Source of the DNA: Sarcocystis neurona
Lineage: Eukaryota; Apicomplexa; Conoidasida; Eucoccidiorida; Sarcocystidae
Assembly (NCBI GenBank): GCA_000727475.1
Contig: KL647303.1
Span: 2,482,773 to 2,546,772, forward strand
Reading direction: 5' to 3'
DNA length: 64,000 nt
The translations under genes were made by a program, and so were the position numbers. The notes beneath the pieces were generated by a model that was given only the letters and a program-made list of their open reading frames with translations, searched no databases and was not told where the DNA came from. Positions 1 to 12,419 of the stretch are shown piece after piece. Numbering within the stretch: the first letter of the stretch is position 1; each line of letters starts with the position of its first letter.

Positions 1-236
1 TGCTGCTGCTCGGGGTGGGGGAGCGTCTTGTGTCAGTTCCGCATTCCCGTGGCTGCTGCAGTTGCCGGCAGTGCTGCAGCCGTGCCGACAGTTCCCGCGG
101 GCGCGCGGACCGCCGCCGCTCTGATTTTGCTTCTGCAGTCACTGGCGCTGCTGTTGCTGCTGGTGGTCTTGCTTCTCCTGCTACGATTACTGCTGCTGCT
201 GCTGCTCCGGCTGCTGCCTGGGAGAGAGTTTTTTCT
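1..236 (-). CDS. Partial Ala/Arg-rich exon running off the left edge
   Basis: On the minus strand a TTTGCAG acceptor (AG at 238-237) opens an exon that stays open to base 1 when one base is left over from the previous exon. The frame begins with a run of alanines and then gives a charged Arg/Glu/Gln stretch (motif SERRRSARPRE) suited to a helix. A second minus-strand frame, Ser-rich, is open for much of the length but stops near base 33. The plus strand gives only Leu runs from CTG triplets. The product is not recognised. The direction is favoured because charged residues follow the alanines on the CAG strand, the usual pattern in coccidian low-complexity exons. Confidence 0.35.
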
Positions 237-1103
237 CTGCAAATTTTCTTTCCTTCCACGCTGTTCAGGCACTCCATTCGCTGAGAGACCGCAGTGGCTG
301 AGGGTTGCCTCCACAGCCCGCCTTCTGCAGCCACATCGTATGTGTGTATGGGCGTATATATGTATTTATGTGGGTATCTGTTTTGAATGGCTGTGTAATG
401 TAGACACATGCTCTGCTCCAAGTTATATATATATATATATGCATATATGTATATATGTACGTGTCTACATACAGCAGATGGACGCAGGCATGGAGGTGCA
501 TCGCAGTACGTACTTGTCTGCACGGTACATGTATGTATGTTGCATACATCTGTGCAGGGTTGTTCTGCTGGAGTTACGCGCAAGGCCTCATACTGGTATA
601 TATATACTTTAACCGGTAGTATACAATCATTCGAGATAAATTCATTTATCGAAGGCTGGGTCAGTAGTCTGCCTCAAAGACACACACACACACACACGTA
701 CATATATATATATATATATATATCTTCTTACACGGGCCATATATGTGTATGAGTGCTTGTGATCCTGTTTGGCTGTAGCCTAAGGCGTGAAGAGGCGTCT
801 CCTTCCCGAGTATATTTACATATATATATGTCTACGTTCTCTTATATATACGCGTATAGGTCGGTGGATTCAAACATACATATAAATATATGTACACACG
901 CACACACATGTACATACGTGTATACGTGTGCACGTGTGCAGAAAGATAGGTACACACGTACGTTGGCAGGTGCGTATGTGTATAAACGTAGATATAGAAA
1001 TGTCCAAGTGTACGTAGAGCAGGGACGTGTAGCGCTAGGTGTGCGGTATGTACGCGGTGCCAGCGTCCTTCGGATGTTCGGGTTGCTGCTGTCGTTTCTG
1101 CAG

Positions 1104-4100
1104 AGCCTACAGCGGCAGCAGGAAGTGAGCAGAAGCAGGAGAGGCAGCAGTCGCCTCGACAGCAGCAGCAGCGCAGGGACGACGGCGGAGACGCAGAGCA
1201 ACATTCTGCAAAAGCTGGAGCAGCTGCTGCGCGAGCGGGCCCAACTGACGCAAGAAGTCGGACAGGTAGATTTACTCTCGTTTCTTCGCGTCCATTCCGC
1301 CTGAGAGCCTACGTACCCATGTATATGTATATATGTGTATATTTGTATCGTCTGTGTATCTGTACACACTACGTATACAGGATCATATACACATGTATAT
1401 ATATGTAGGAATTCTACACGTAGGTTCACTCTCCTTTCTTCTCATGAAAACCTGTGCACGCCTATACATGTATGTATACCGCATGGATATATATGTACAG
1501 TACGTATAAACTGTATGTATACGTATACATATGTATATATATGTATATATCTGCAGCAGTTCTTCAGGTTTTCCCCACCGGTGAAACTGGTCTATCTATG
1601 CGCGGGTTCCTGTATCTCTCCGCCTCTCCCTCCCTATATATATATATATACACATATATATATATATGTATATATATATGTATATTTATATATATGTGCG
1701 CAGAGAGAGTGATCTGCAGAGGGAGAGAGACAGACGCGGGCGTATGTAATACAGACGTACATCGTTTGCATGCGTATGTGGAGCCCACGACAGATAGGGG
1801 TAATTGGTTCTATGTGAGCCATGTGTATGGACTTCGCTGTTCTCTGTATTCGTGAACCAGAGAAGTCCGCGGCTGCAGCAGGAGCTTTCCCTGCATGCGG
1901 TCGCCGAGCTCTCTGTGCGGCGCCCGTACGCGTTGGACCCGTGCGACGTCGATACCTGTTCGTGTATACGTCCGTATGCCTGCGTGCACATATTTCCAAA
2001 AGTTCAGGAGGCTGCACCTGCAGGCTGACATATCTATAAGTATCTGCGTCAGGTCTCACATACTGTCGTGTGTAAGCATCGCTCCGTTGGCGCGCTTCCT
2101 GCGGTGTACATACACTGCACGCATCACTATCACGCGTCGTTGCTGGCTGCAGCCGCTGACTTTGCGGCTCGAGTGTGCCGACGTACGTACGGCTGTCGTG
2201 CACTTGCGCACCTTCGACTTACGAACCCAGAACATATATATATAGATAGATTTATGTATGTGTTCGTACACACATCTCTGTGTGTATAGCTTTTTGCTGT
2301 CTCACACACAAGTATGTGTTGGTGTATGTACACCACGCGCAGAGTAATGACTCCGGGGCCCCAGTTGTGGGGTGCTCCTGCGGGAGGCTGGTGTTATCGA
2401 AGTATCAGCGCTAGAACGGGACACCTATCCAAGCGTCCACTTTTTGTAAGACAAGTGTCACACGTCTGTAGCGGGTGTTGCCGTCAGCGTATGTATGTGT
2501 GCCGCGGCACTGCTACGGTGTACATACACCGGCGTGTTGCGTGTGAGCTGCTGCTGAGGGACCGTTACCACCACGACTGCGTACCACTACGTGTAGGCGT
2601 GTGTGTAATTTGTAGATATATCTCTACGCGTATGTGTGTCTGCTGATGTGTACCTGTGCACCGGTCTGTGAGGCGCACGGCGAGGAAGCTGAAGAAAGTT
2701 CGAGAGACGGTACCGCAAACCCCGAAAGGGAAAGCGACCCTGCGGTGTACGTACACACGAATGTGGCGTGTGCTTGTGCAGCTGCTGAGTTACCGACACC
2801 AGAACAAGAAGGAACTGCGTGGGGAGCTGGTGGCTCTCGGCTTCACAGGCCTATGCACCGCCTTCGCTGCTGCAATTCATCCGCTCTTCTTCATCGTAAG
2901 GCTGCTGCTGCCGTTTCTCGCGAAGACAGAGGTGCTCTGCGGCCGCCACCGCCGCTGTTGGTGCTGCGCGGGAATCGCGCTGCTGCTTGTTCTCGTTTCT
3001 CGGTTACGACCGTCCAGCGCTTCCCAACTCGCGCCTGCGGGCCACTAGGATATGATACACGTAGTTTATATTTGTCCGTAGACTTAGGATCTCTCAAAAC
3101 TATTCACACTCATGTACATGTACGCACGTGTGGATGTACAGAGATGGATCTTTGTATCTCCGTCCGTCTCTCTCCACCTCTCTCGCCAGCTCTATATCGA
3201 TATCTGTCCTTACGTGTGAACGCGGGTGGGTGCGTATACATGTGTGAGCGTCTGTCTTCTGTCTGCGTCGGGCTTCCTTTATATATTATGTATGTGTATG
3301 CGTCTAGGTCACGTACGTGGTGGTACTGCGTTCCCGACTCTTCCGTCTACTCTCTTCATCTGGTTTGCCAGGCTGGTACTTTCTGGGAGCACAAAAAACA
3401 GAGAAAGACGGAGTGTGCAGCACACCTGCAGACAACTTCTCCTGTGCTCCCATCAGCGCAGTGTCGACGTAGAGAGGAAGGACAACATATATATGTATGT
3501 ATGTGTTGTCCTTTATCATCAGACACAAGTAGAAATCCGTATATATGTGTATGTACAGACGTGTCATGCGGGTGCGCGTGCTTGTGGAAGCTCCACCACG
3601 TAGCGTAAGCGTGTTTTTTTTTTGTGAATTATGTATCCACGTGTAGCAGGGAAGCTAGCTTGTCGCAGCTATAGAAGTCCATCGGGACAAACACACGCAG
3701 TGGACTTTCAGAGCGACACTCACGTGGGTCTGTGGATGCAGAAACAAACGCTCTTCTCTCCTGTACACATCTCTGCGTGGAGAATATTCGGATATACGTC
3801 CTTGTGTGTACACCCCCGCCATCTCGCTTTGCTGGGTGGGGAGAATCTCGTGTTTCTGTGATCAGGTAGTCGACTGTCTCCCTCTGACACGTAGGTTTGC
3901 TGTCTGTAGTATGGGTACGTGTTTCTGCGCTTAACCGGAGCAATGTCTCTGTGTACGGATCCATATGTCTACGTTACGGAGCGCCTGTACATGTGCAGTA
4001 AACAACTGTGTATATATGTGTCAGATAATACTGCTGCAGCGTCTACGTTTCTGTTTACCGGTACGGATCGCCTGCACGTGTGTGATATAAATATATATGT

Positions 4101-5363
4101 GTCAGGTAATACGTGTAGAAGTGGCGTCCTGTTCTGATAGAGTGAACTACTTTTGCTCGGCGCCTGCGTGTATGCGTGCACGTGGATGTGCGGGATTGAC
4201 GACTGCGAGAGAGGCATTCCGCAGGCAGCGGTATCTTGCTGGACGTGTGTGTACGTGTGCGTATGTGTATAAAGCAGAGGTAGGCAAGAGAGAGCGGGAG
4301 AGAGGAGGAAGGCAATGAGATATATTTTTATCTCCCTCTGTACAAATGGACGCATGTGGAATATCTCTAGACACCTGCACTTGTACGTGTACACGTGTGC
4401 CCGTGTGTGGGCAAGCTGGCGAGTATGTGTGTACATACGCGCACGTGGAAACACGTATATCGCCTCTGCGTCGTCGTGCGGAGGAATCTGCGCTCCGTCT
4501 GTCGACGAATGCATGAAAGGGCACGCGAGAGATGATTCTCGCACACAGCGGCGTGTTTGTGGGTATACAGCTACACACAGAAGCTGCTTACGTGAGGCAG
4601 GACCGCTGCGCGTCAAGGAACAGTTCCTGTTGCACAAACCCGGAATTAGGACTGACGCGCATGGTGATTTTCTGCATGTGTGTGTGTGTGTGTGCAAGTG
4701 TCTGTACACATCCCGGCAAGTGTCTCTACACCATGTACGGAAGGTGTATGTACATTGACGTGTATGTACATTGACGTGTATGTACATCGATGTGTATGTA
4801 CATCGAGGTGTATGTACATCGACGTGTATGTACATCGAGGTGTGTGTACATCGAGGTGTATGTAGATCGATGTGTGTGCACATCGGCGTGTATGTACATC
4901 GAGGTGTGTGTACATCGAGGTGTATGTACCTCCCGGCAAGTGTCTGTATCCCATATACTGAAGCTGTGTGTACATCGAGGTGTCTCTACATCCCGGTTCA
5001 CGTCTGCAGACACAAGGAAGCGAGCTGGGCATGTACGGACGTCTGACCGTGTCTCTGTGTGTGAGACTGCGTCCACTCCTCGATATATATCTACACGTAT
5101 ATGCAGATACAACGATTTACACATAGGCACATGCAGAGGTAATGACTCACACACATATGCACATGCAGGTACGACGATATAGACGAACTGCTACATGCTT
5201 CTGCGTACGTGTGCAGGGGCTGTGGAAGAAAAAGTTCCAGGTGACGGCGTGGGACATGCCGAAGTGCAGGTGGACATGTGTCTTCTGACGTATCCACACT
5301 GCAGGAGCGTATACCTGCAGACGTTACGACAAGCCTTTTGATAAGGAGAAGAGACCAGAGTGA
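1104..5363 (+). CDS. Eight-exon 3' part of a coiled-coil and hydrophobic-helix protein
   Basis: Exons inferred: 1104-1265, 1861-1947, 2153-2182, 2673-2744, 2782-2895, 4597-4663, 5217-5240 and 5305-5363. Each follows an AG and all but the last precede a GT; phases agree at every junction and the exons sum to 205 codons including TGA. The first exon has a coiled-coil patch (NILQKLEQLLRERAQLTQEV). The 2782 exon carries a long hydrophobic helix (VALGFTGLCTAFAAAIHP), probably membrane-embedded. The tail is hydrophilic (YDKPFDKEKRPE). The start lies upstream and was not found. Introns are up to 1.7 kb and full of TATATG and TGTACA repeats. The family is not recognised. The 24- and 30-base exons are the weakest part, and the last exon is also open in another frame. 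Confidence 0.5.
4740..4932. repeat. 16-bp minisatellite, about 12 copies
   Basis: Units close to GTGTATGTACATCGAG repeat head to tail with scattered single-base changes. The flanks share a longer similarity: CCCGGCAAGTGTCT occurs at about 4711 and again near 4932. The array lies in the intron between exons 4597-4663 and 5217-5240 of the gene above. Because 16 is not a multiple of 3, the array reads through as a 16-residue periodic peptide in several frames of both strands; these open frames are a by-product of the repeat. Confidence 0.9.
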
Positions 5364-6215
5364 AGAGCAGTGGTGTGAGGTGTAGTACGCTTTGCCGTCG
5401 GTTCGTCTCACAGGATATGTGTGTGCAGCTGTATAGACCCAGCACATACATATATAATATACGTGCGTATGTGAGTATCCGTTGACCTGCATATACAGCT
5501 ATTATATGTATATTTAAGTGCGCGAACGGACGGACTTACCTACGCATAGGTGTATATACACACGTGTACATGAATTCCTGCACATTTATGTCTCGGTGTG
5601 TGTGCACGTCCGCCCGCTCCGCCGTACACACACAGACCAGATATGTAAGAAGAATATGTAGCCTAAACTTCTACCTTTGCTAGGACGCACATATACAAAT
5701 ATATGCGTGTGCGAGGTATACAGCCAGTGAGAGAGACCGGAGTGAGAAGCGATTCACGGCCACAAGTAGGGGACGCGTTGCGTCCGGAGACCGCGAGGGG
5801 AAGAGAGAAGTTACCGTAGTAGCATTGGGAATTTGTACGGCCCCCTGGAGAAGAAAATGCTCTGATGAACAAAACATTCATCTTGGCGTACGAATAAATG
5901 AGTCTACGCGGCTCTACACGGGCGTAACTACTAGATATGTCTACAGGTCTATACTGATATGTATGTAAATATATGTAAATGTATGTGTCTCTCTCCTCGA
6001 ATGCATGACCCCGTGCGGTTCTAGATGACCAAGACTTCTGGACGCATGTACGTCTACTACACACATCTCTCTCTCTTCGAATGCGTGCCTCCGCGCGGCT
6101 CTACATGGGGGAGAGTGCTATGTGCGTTTATACATATATATATGTATATATATATATGTGTATGTATGCATATATGTGTATGTATGTATACGTATGTACT
6201 TTTCTCTTTCTCTAG

Positions 6216-8446
6216 GCATGGGCAGAGCGCGGTGGCAAAGAGAGTTTCTGTGACGGGTTTTAAGTTGGAAGAAGCTATACACACCGTGTTACTAGCATCT
6301 CTTTGTAGAGAGGAAATGAAGAGCGAGGCAAAGTGCTTGACAAGAGAAATAAAGGCGAAACGAAGAAGTTGAAGAAACGGGCGTACTTTGTCAACACGTC
6401 TGCGTTCTGCAGGGGACGGCGTTTGGGCTGCGGGCGGTGCTGCGAGCGCGACAGTCCGAGGAGGATCGCGAAGGTACGCACTGGGTCGTGCTCGGTTAAG
6501 AGTATTTGCCCTGAATATACGGAAGATATATTAACGTATATATACACACGCACACGCACACCATATATCTATCTAAGTGCGTGTATGTACATGCACGTAT
6601 TCGGTACGCAGCTGTAGCTTGATGTGCGTACATATATATATATATACACATACGTGAATGTAGGTGACTTGCCCCTTACGGGCTTGAAAGGTAATTTCAG
6701 GAGGATATATACACCTTGAACAACATATATATTTGTGTGTATGTATACGCGATTGTGGGTGACTTGCTCATTACGTGCTTGAAAGCTTATTCCAGGACGT
6801 ACACCTAGAACAACATATACATATATATATGTATACATATATATATATATTGAGAGAGAAATGTCTAATGCTGCGTGAATGCCGAGATATATAGGCGGAC
6901 ATGCGGCTGCTGCTACTGATATGCATATATCAAGGCATGCCTTTTTCGCGGTTGTGGACATTGTCTCTCAGCTATTTGTACAAGTGGATACGAAGAGTTT
7001 GATACATGCACGTGTCACACTATTATCAATCTATGTATTTACTCACATACGGATCTACAGCAACGGTGGCGAGACGGGAAACACGTAAATGTACAAGTTC
7101 CTATATATATGTACTGACCAACCGACGCTTTTGTACGTGAGAAACATTCATGCGGGCACACACGTACCCCGCAGCACTGTATATATGTCTCTATTGTAAG
7201 TGGAAGAGTACGTATGTGTGCACACATATATATATATGGATATATGTACGTAAAGGTGTATATTTGTACGTGTGCGTATGTCCTGGTAGATCGTTTTGTT
7301 GGGTAGCCGGGCATAAATAGCTGCACGCATACGAGAGTCTCTCTGCACATATGTACATACGCACGTACGGATTTCCTCGTGAACAAATAGACTTATGTTT
7401 ATACACAGGTATTTACACCTTCGCATGTGTGTGACAGTACATATATATTAGATACTTAATATATGTATATCCATATATATGCATATAGATGTAACGCTGG
7501 TCGTTTGCCACGCGTGCCCTTTCTGCGGGTATGCAGACGAATGAAAGTACGTGTAGAAACCCAGGGCAATCCCCACTTGTCACTTCATTGCATATACTTC
7601 GACTGTAGAAAATATTTTCGTAGGTGTCATTCAGTACAGTATTCGTCTACATAGTTGTTTCTAGATATGTACAACGATACAAGCTTGTAATTCTGTAGGT
7701 ATGTCTGTCCATCTGTGTACGTCCACTATAATTACAACTCTGTATATCTTCTATGTTCGTATACGTATAATGTATATATATGGAGGGTAGGGAGGTTTTG
7801 TCAGATGAACTCTTGTTCTGCGGAGAAGGAAGCTGTGACACCTCGTGCCAGCCACTGCCTCTGCGGCTGCTGTTGGGCGTGCAGCGGGCGCCGAGAGGCT
7901 GGCCGCTGTCACACGAAGACTGCAGCAGCAGCAGAAGGAAATACAGACTCTTGCCCACAAGCTGTTGCTTGACGAAGCTACTTCGTTTGGGAGAGTGTAA
8001 GGAGAGGACCAGGACTTTGTACAAAAAGGAAAACGGAGAAATCTTTTTGATTCAACAAGCAGATGCACTCCACACCCCCTCTGCATGCGTCTATATATCA
8101 GTGCCTCTGTACTTACATGTGTGTATTACTATACTGAGGGAAAACTACAGATATACATATAAATGTATATGTATATATAGAGAGAGAGACAGATATGTGT
8201 CAGGTACTTGTGCAAATGTGCACACGTATAGAGAGACACGCACATATCTAAATGCTGTGGGATTTTGATGTTCAAGACAATTTTGTATGGGCACTCCCTT
8301 ACGTGTAGACGAACATGTTGGCGGATACGCGCGCGCATGCTCGTGTTTAGTAAAGGCGGGCATGCGTACGCGTGGGCATGTCCACGATTATCCACCTACA
8401 CCAGGAGCGTGGAGGAGAAGAAGAAGACGACATTGTGGTTCTCTGA
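6216..8446 (+). CDS. Last four exons of a coiled-coil protein with an acidic IVVL tail
   Basis: Exons inferred: 6216-6249, 6413-6473, 7885-7994 and 8405-8446, ending in TGA. Splice phases agree at each junction (0, 1, 0). The 6413 exon (GTAFGLRAVLRARQSEEDRE) runs into a helical Gln-rich coiled coil (RRLQQQQKEIQTLAHKLLLD). The last exon ends EEEDDIVVL. Acidic residues next to I/V-V-V/I-L match the known SUMO-interacting motif; using it that way here is inference. Upstream exons are missing: an open stretch after an AG at about 5722 (Arg/Ser/Glu-rich) may be one of them, but its phase was not resolved. The protein family is not recognised. Confidence 0.45.
6662..6819. repeat. Two-copy tandem duplication, about 95-bp period
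   Basis: Copies at about 6662-6728 and 6757-6819 share GGTGACTTGC, GCTTGAAAG, TTCAGGA/TCCAGGA and GAACAACATATA in the same order, with many substitutions. They lie in the intron between exons 6413-6473 and 7885-7994 and contain no coding signal. Confidence 0.8.
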
Positions 8447-8681
8447 ACTGCAAAAATCCTAGTTTCTTCCTGCGTCTGTACGTTCTTCGAAGTTGAGACG
8501 TCGGTACAGGTGTAGCTGCGTACTCCACGCGTGTGCAGCTGGGTATCTTTGAAGCGAGGAGTTGTCTGTCTCTGTATATGTACCTGAGACTGTATATGTA
8601 ATCGCACAAACGCATGAGTGTACACTTGTTTCTTGTATATGGTTGTATATGTCTAGGCGTCAAAATAGATCTACATTACAG

Positions 8682-8908
8682 TAGAAGACGAGTATTCGCA
8701 CGACCGAACACAGAACGGCTCACGACTGCAACGGCAAAGGCGCAGAGCAGCGTTCTGGCGAAGGAGGGGGATAGCGCGAGCAGACGGAAATGGTCAGGCG
8801 GTTGCACGTTCGTTATATATATATATACATATACGTATGTGAAGCAGACAACAAAAGTGTATCTTTTTATGGACGATAAGAAGAAGATCCTCTTTGGAGG
8901 CGTGCTCT
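8682..8908 (+). CDS. Terminal exon of a basic hypothetical protein
   Basis: After a TTACAG acceptor an open frame of about 75 codons runs to TGA at 8906-8908. It starts with a basic, Ala/Thr-rich part (RPNTERLTTATAKAQSSV) and ends with KVYLFMDDKKKILFGGVL. A TA microsatellite in the middle (about 8812-8840) would read as YIYTYTYV, so either the repeat is translated or it is a very short intron. The product is not recognised. It sits about 235 bases after the stop of the preceding plus-strand gene and could be a separate gene whose earlier exons are hard to see. Confidence 0.35.
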
Positions 8909-9409
8909 GAGATCCAGCACACTCCACATAAAGGTGCTACTACGCGGCGGGCGCCGGCTTCTTGCGTCGTACACAAGCAGCGCCTCAGCCTCTCGAACAT
9001 GTCTGCACTAAAAGGAAAGACCTGGATAGACTGCCCAGATCTTTTGTGGGCGGCCAGACGAGCCTCACCAGTTCACACACATATGTAGGTGCTCACGCGC
9101 GCGTAGGTGTACGTGTCCGCCTGCTGTGCTGGACGCGGTGCAGAACGCATGCGCGTACGGCCCGCAACGTTTCCGCATGGACGTCGTACACAGGAAGATT
9201 TATAATCTATACACATACTTACGTAGACGCACTCCTTCCTTCACCTACACCTAGGCCGTCCGTCTGTCTACATATATATATATATATGTATATATATAGA
9301 TATATATAGATATATATATATATATATGTATGTATATATGTATATATGTATATATGAACATGTGGGGTTGACGTTCGCAGCTTTCTTCTAAGTGTACTCG
9401 CAGTCAACT

Positions 9410-10600
9410 TCAGTTGCCATATTGTACATAGAGATACGCATGCAGCGAATCAGATAATAAGTAAAAGGCACTTGCCAACAGCTCTGCTGCAAGCGCTTGT
9501 CGTCCTTTAAGAGAGGTAAAGCGACACCAAAAAACACCAGCAGCCAGCAGCACTACAGACAGCTGTTGTGTGGCGGCAGTAGGGACGCCACCTGGAAGAA
9601 CGACATCATTTATTAGCAGCGGCACCAGCCACGGTAGCCCACGCCGCAGCAGCTAGAGTAAGTACAGTAGCGGCAGCGTTTACGATGAGTCTTGTTGTGT
9701 CCCTACATTGGCAGCATCGGCACTCTACGGCTGCACGGCAAGGGGTTAGGGAATTTGGTAGCAACAATCTGAGGAGGGTAACTGCAGTGCGTCCGCAGCC
9801 CTGCATTTCAAATTCAGGACACTCGAAGGGAACAGTGGAAATTTTCTCATACGGTACACTCCAGTAGACGCTAATCACCGCCCTCTCGACAGAGAGGAAC
9901 GTGAAGGTTTCACAGCCCATCTTTTGATAGGCACGTACAGATACATACATATCCACTACGGCTTAAGGACGATTTATAAGGCAGACACAACGAAGGGTCT
10001 TTGTGCCTGCCGTCCCTGAGCTCCGTATCTTGCTGAGTTATTGCCCAGTCGCATCTTAGTGTATCTGTGCAGCTCTGCCCTGCAGGAACGGAGAACGAAA
10101 CCTTGCACATTACAGGAACCCTCTTCGGCTCTGTTCCCCAGTCTCTTGGTGCTGCTGTACATATTAGCAGGAATTCAGTAGAATTCTTATCCTGACCGCT
10201 GCTGCCGCTGCTCACTGTACCACAAAGGCACTTGCATACCATCGCGCGGCATCATTGTTGTTAAGTTTCACATGGAAAAGAGAGCCTCTTGGGGTGTACA
10301 CGGCTGTGCTGCACGTCCTGCCGCTTGTCGAGTGCACAGAAAACCGACAGAGAATCCTGAAGTGCGCTGCTGTCCTCGCTGCGTTTTGTGTCCGAAAGCT
10401 TCGAGTGCCTGCCGCTCCCGTCCCATTTGATAGAAGACATCAAAAGACTTTGGATAATGTCGTGGTCTGCGGCTATTTTTCTTGACGGTATGCTGTCGCC
10501 CATTGATTCTCTATTTTCTGCACCCCCTGCTGGGTCTTCGGGTGCTGCCGCTGTGTCTTCTGACACTGCTCACTGGGAATAAGGAAGGCAAGGGAAACCA
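9410..10600 (-). other. Microsatellite-free island, coding-like on both strands
   Basis: This 1.2-kb block has almost no TA repeats and is open in several frames. On the minus strand, 10,565-10,261 gives an acidic N-terminal-like peptide (with MGDSIPSRKIAADHD). Another minus frame ending at 9410 has a hydrophobic helix (LSVVLLAAGVFWCRF) and closes with YVQYGN. On the plus strand, competing pieces include NETLHITGTLFGSVPQSLG after a CCCTGCAG acceptor near 10,085 and FECLPLPSHLIEDIKRLW ending at a GTATGC donor near 10,487. I could not build one model with consistent phases on either strand. A gene is likely here, but its strand is open. Confidence 0.3.
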
Positions 10601-11190
10601 CACATCACGTGGTTACAGAGGAAGAAGTTGCAGCAGACCGTTTTATGTGATCCTGAGGTCTCTATCTCTTATACGACGAAGAGTTCGCCCCTGAATGGCT
10701 ACGTGTATTAGTGTGTATGTATATATATATATATGTGTACATTATGTTCGAAGTTGGGTGCAGTAAAGGCAGGGAGCGAATATGCAGTAGCCAGCCCGTA
10801 ACCATCGCCCGATTATTGCGTAGTAGAAAAAAGCGTAGACAATCTCTGTAACTCTTGGATCGATGCAATGTTTACTACAGAGACGTCGCCAAGCATTGAG
10901 GATTGTTGACTGGTACTAACAACTGAATGGGTTAACGAGTGTAAGGCCGACACGTGGAAGTGAAACTAGAGATTTTCTTGACAAAAGGTGAAAGAAGTGA
11001 GAAGCGCACGGTACACGAAAGACTCAGTGATTGAGAGTGAACAGTTAAATGATATTCGACGTAGTGAGCAAGGGCGAGGTTGCCCGGTGAAGAAAGAAAT
11101 CCCTAGATGACGCCCTGAATAACTTGACAATTTGGAGAGGTACTTTCGAGGCAACGGAAGCGAGATCTGTACGCAAACATTGAACAAGGC

Positions 11191-11380
11191 CTAATACTGC
11201 AAGCGAGTGTCCGTACGGGAGAGTTCTGAGACACAAACAGGAATGGAGCCGGAAAGATGTAGTTTACTTCGCGTTCCTGCTAAGTCGCAGTATGCACGCG
11301 CCATGACACGGACGTAGATTCGAATACTGTCGACGAGTCCCGCTGTCCCTCCTGATACTGCCTCTGTTACACCTTCATAA
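11191..11380 (-). other. Possible minus-strand exon
   Basis: A frame of about 60 codons (core SGGTAGLVDSIRIYVRVMAR) is open on the minus strand and stops at 11,191. The next 200 bases downstream are also open in two minus frames. No clear splice sites tie it to the island at 9410-10,600. Positions 10,620-11,190 contain nothing else I can support; 11,440-11,930 is TA/TG microsatellite with CCTACCTACGGTACGG-type short repeats. Confidence 0.2.
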
Positions 11381-11589
11381 ATATACAAATATGTCAGCAT
11401 ACATATATATATGTATATATTCGTAATCACATGCACGCGGTAGGCATCACGGATGTAAAGACGTATACACTGTATGGGTAGCCACTTCCTTACACTTCAC
11501 ATGGACGTTCATTTACATGTAGAGACAAAGATATAGAAAGAGCGAGAGAAAGTGTGAGTTCCGTATGAACATCTATACCTGACAAGTAA

Positions 11590-11905
11590 CGTTTATATAG
11601 ATATATATCTTTATATACATTATATATATGTGTATGCATACGCACACATCATACGCATGCGGGCATACGCTCGTTCACGTGTATATATATATATATATAT
11701 ACACGTACATACGTGTACACCGTTGCTAAGAATGCTTTAGAGAGGGATTTGCGTGTACACGTACGTACGGGTACGCACACCCAGACGGTACCTACCTACC
11801 TACGGTACGGTACGGTCATATGCTTGTGCATATATGTGGTGGTGTAAATATGTATATATACACGAGTACACACATATTTACATATACGTATATTGCTATG
11901 TATAT
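11590..11905. repeat. TATATG/GTATAC microsatellite block
   Basis: Interrupted runs of TATATA, TGTATAC, ACGTGTAC and CATATATG, many of them self-complementary, fill this interval. Similar blocks occur throughout 1-28,500 and 59,000-64,000. No gene signal is visible within it. Confidence 0.9.
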
Positions 11906-11964
11906 TTGACTTCTCCATAATTAGCCTCCTGCTGCCAGGTTCAGCAGCTTAAAGTTTCTCTCAG

Positions 11965-12393
11965 TTGCACAGCACGCCTGCTACTGGGAAAGACTGCATA
12001 GGTCTGGGCCAGCCGTATCGCGCGGGAGCCGCAGCAGTAGTTCTAAGCAACGCAGCAGTAACGCAGCAGCAGGAGCACTTCAGCAGGAGTACACAGCATT
12101 GTTGGCACACCACTAGCGGCAGCGGTACAGGAGCCCCAGCACACCGGTACAGACAAAATTGCAGCAGCGCAGAATTGTCAGAGGCACAGCAGCAGTGGCT
12201 CCCCAGCAGCCGAAAAATCCAGCACTACCCGTCAAGAGCAGCCCAGAAGCAGCACTCGGAGATGGCAGCAACAGTGCAGCAGCGATACAGAGCAATAGCC
12301 ACGCAGCACTGCGGGAGTAGCAACAGCGGCAGCTGCGAGCACAGGTGCAGAGACGCGAGTAGCAGCAGCGGCTGAACGGACGAAGAACTGCAG
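11965..12393 (+). CDS. Gln/Ser/Ala-rich coding island
   Basis: An open frame from 11,965 to TGA at 12,373 contains a helical, charged Gln-rich stretch (SRAAQKQHSEMAATVQQRYR), unlike the pure runs seen in shadow frames. An overlapping frame ends at a TGCAG|GTGACG donor near 12,392 after an Ala-rich peptide (AAAAERTKNC). This is probably one or two exons of the same low-complexity gene that continues through the CAG array to the right. The function is not recognised and the exact exon limits are uncertain. Confidence 0.35.
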
Positions 12394-12419
12394 GTGACGC
12401 CGCTGCGGCTCAGAAATAG

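Noticed and set aside
3969..5154. Long minus-strand frames with periodic Cys-Thr-Tyr-His peptides
   Set aside because: They are translations of the 16-bp minisatellite and have no splice or start support.
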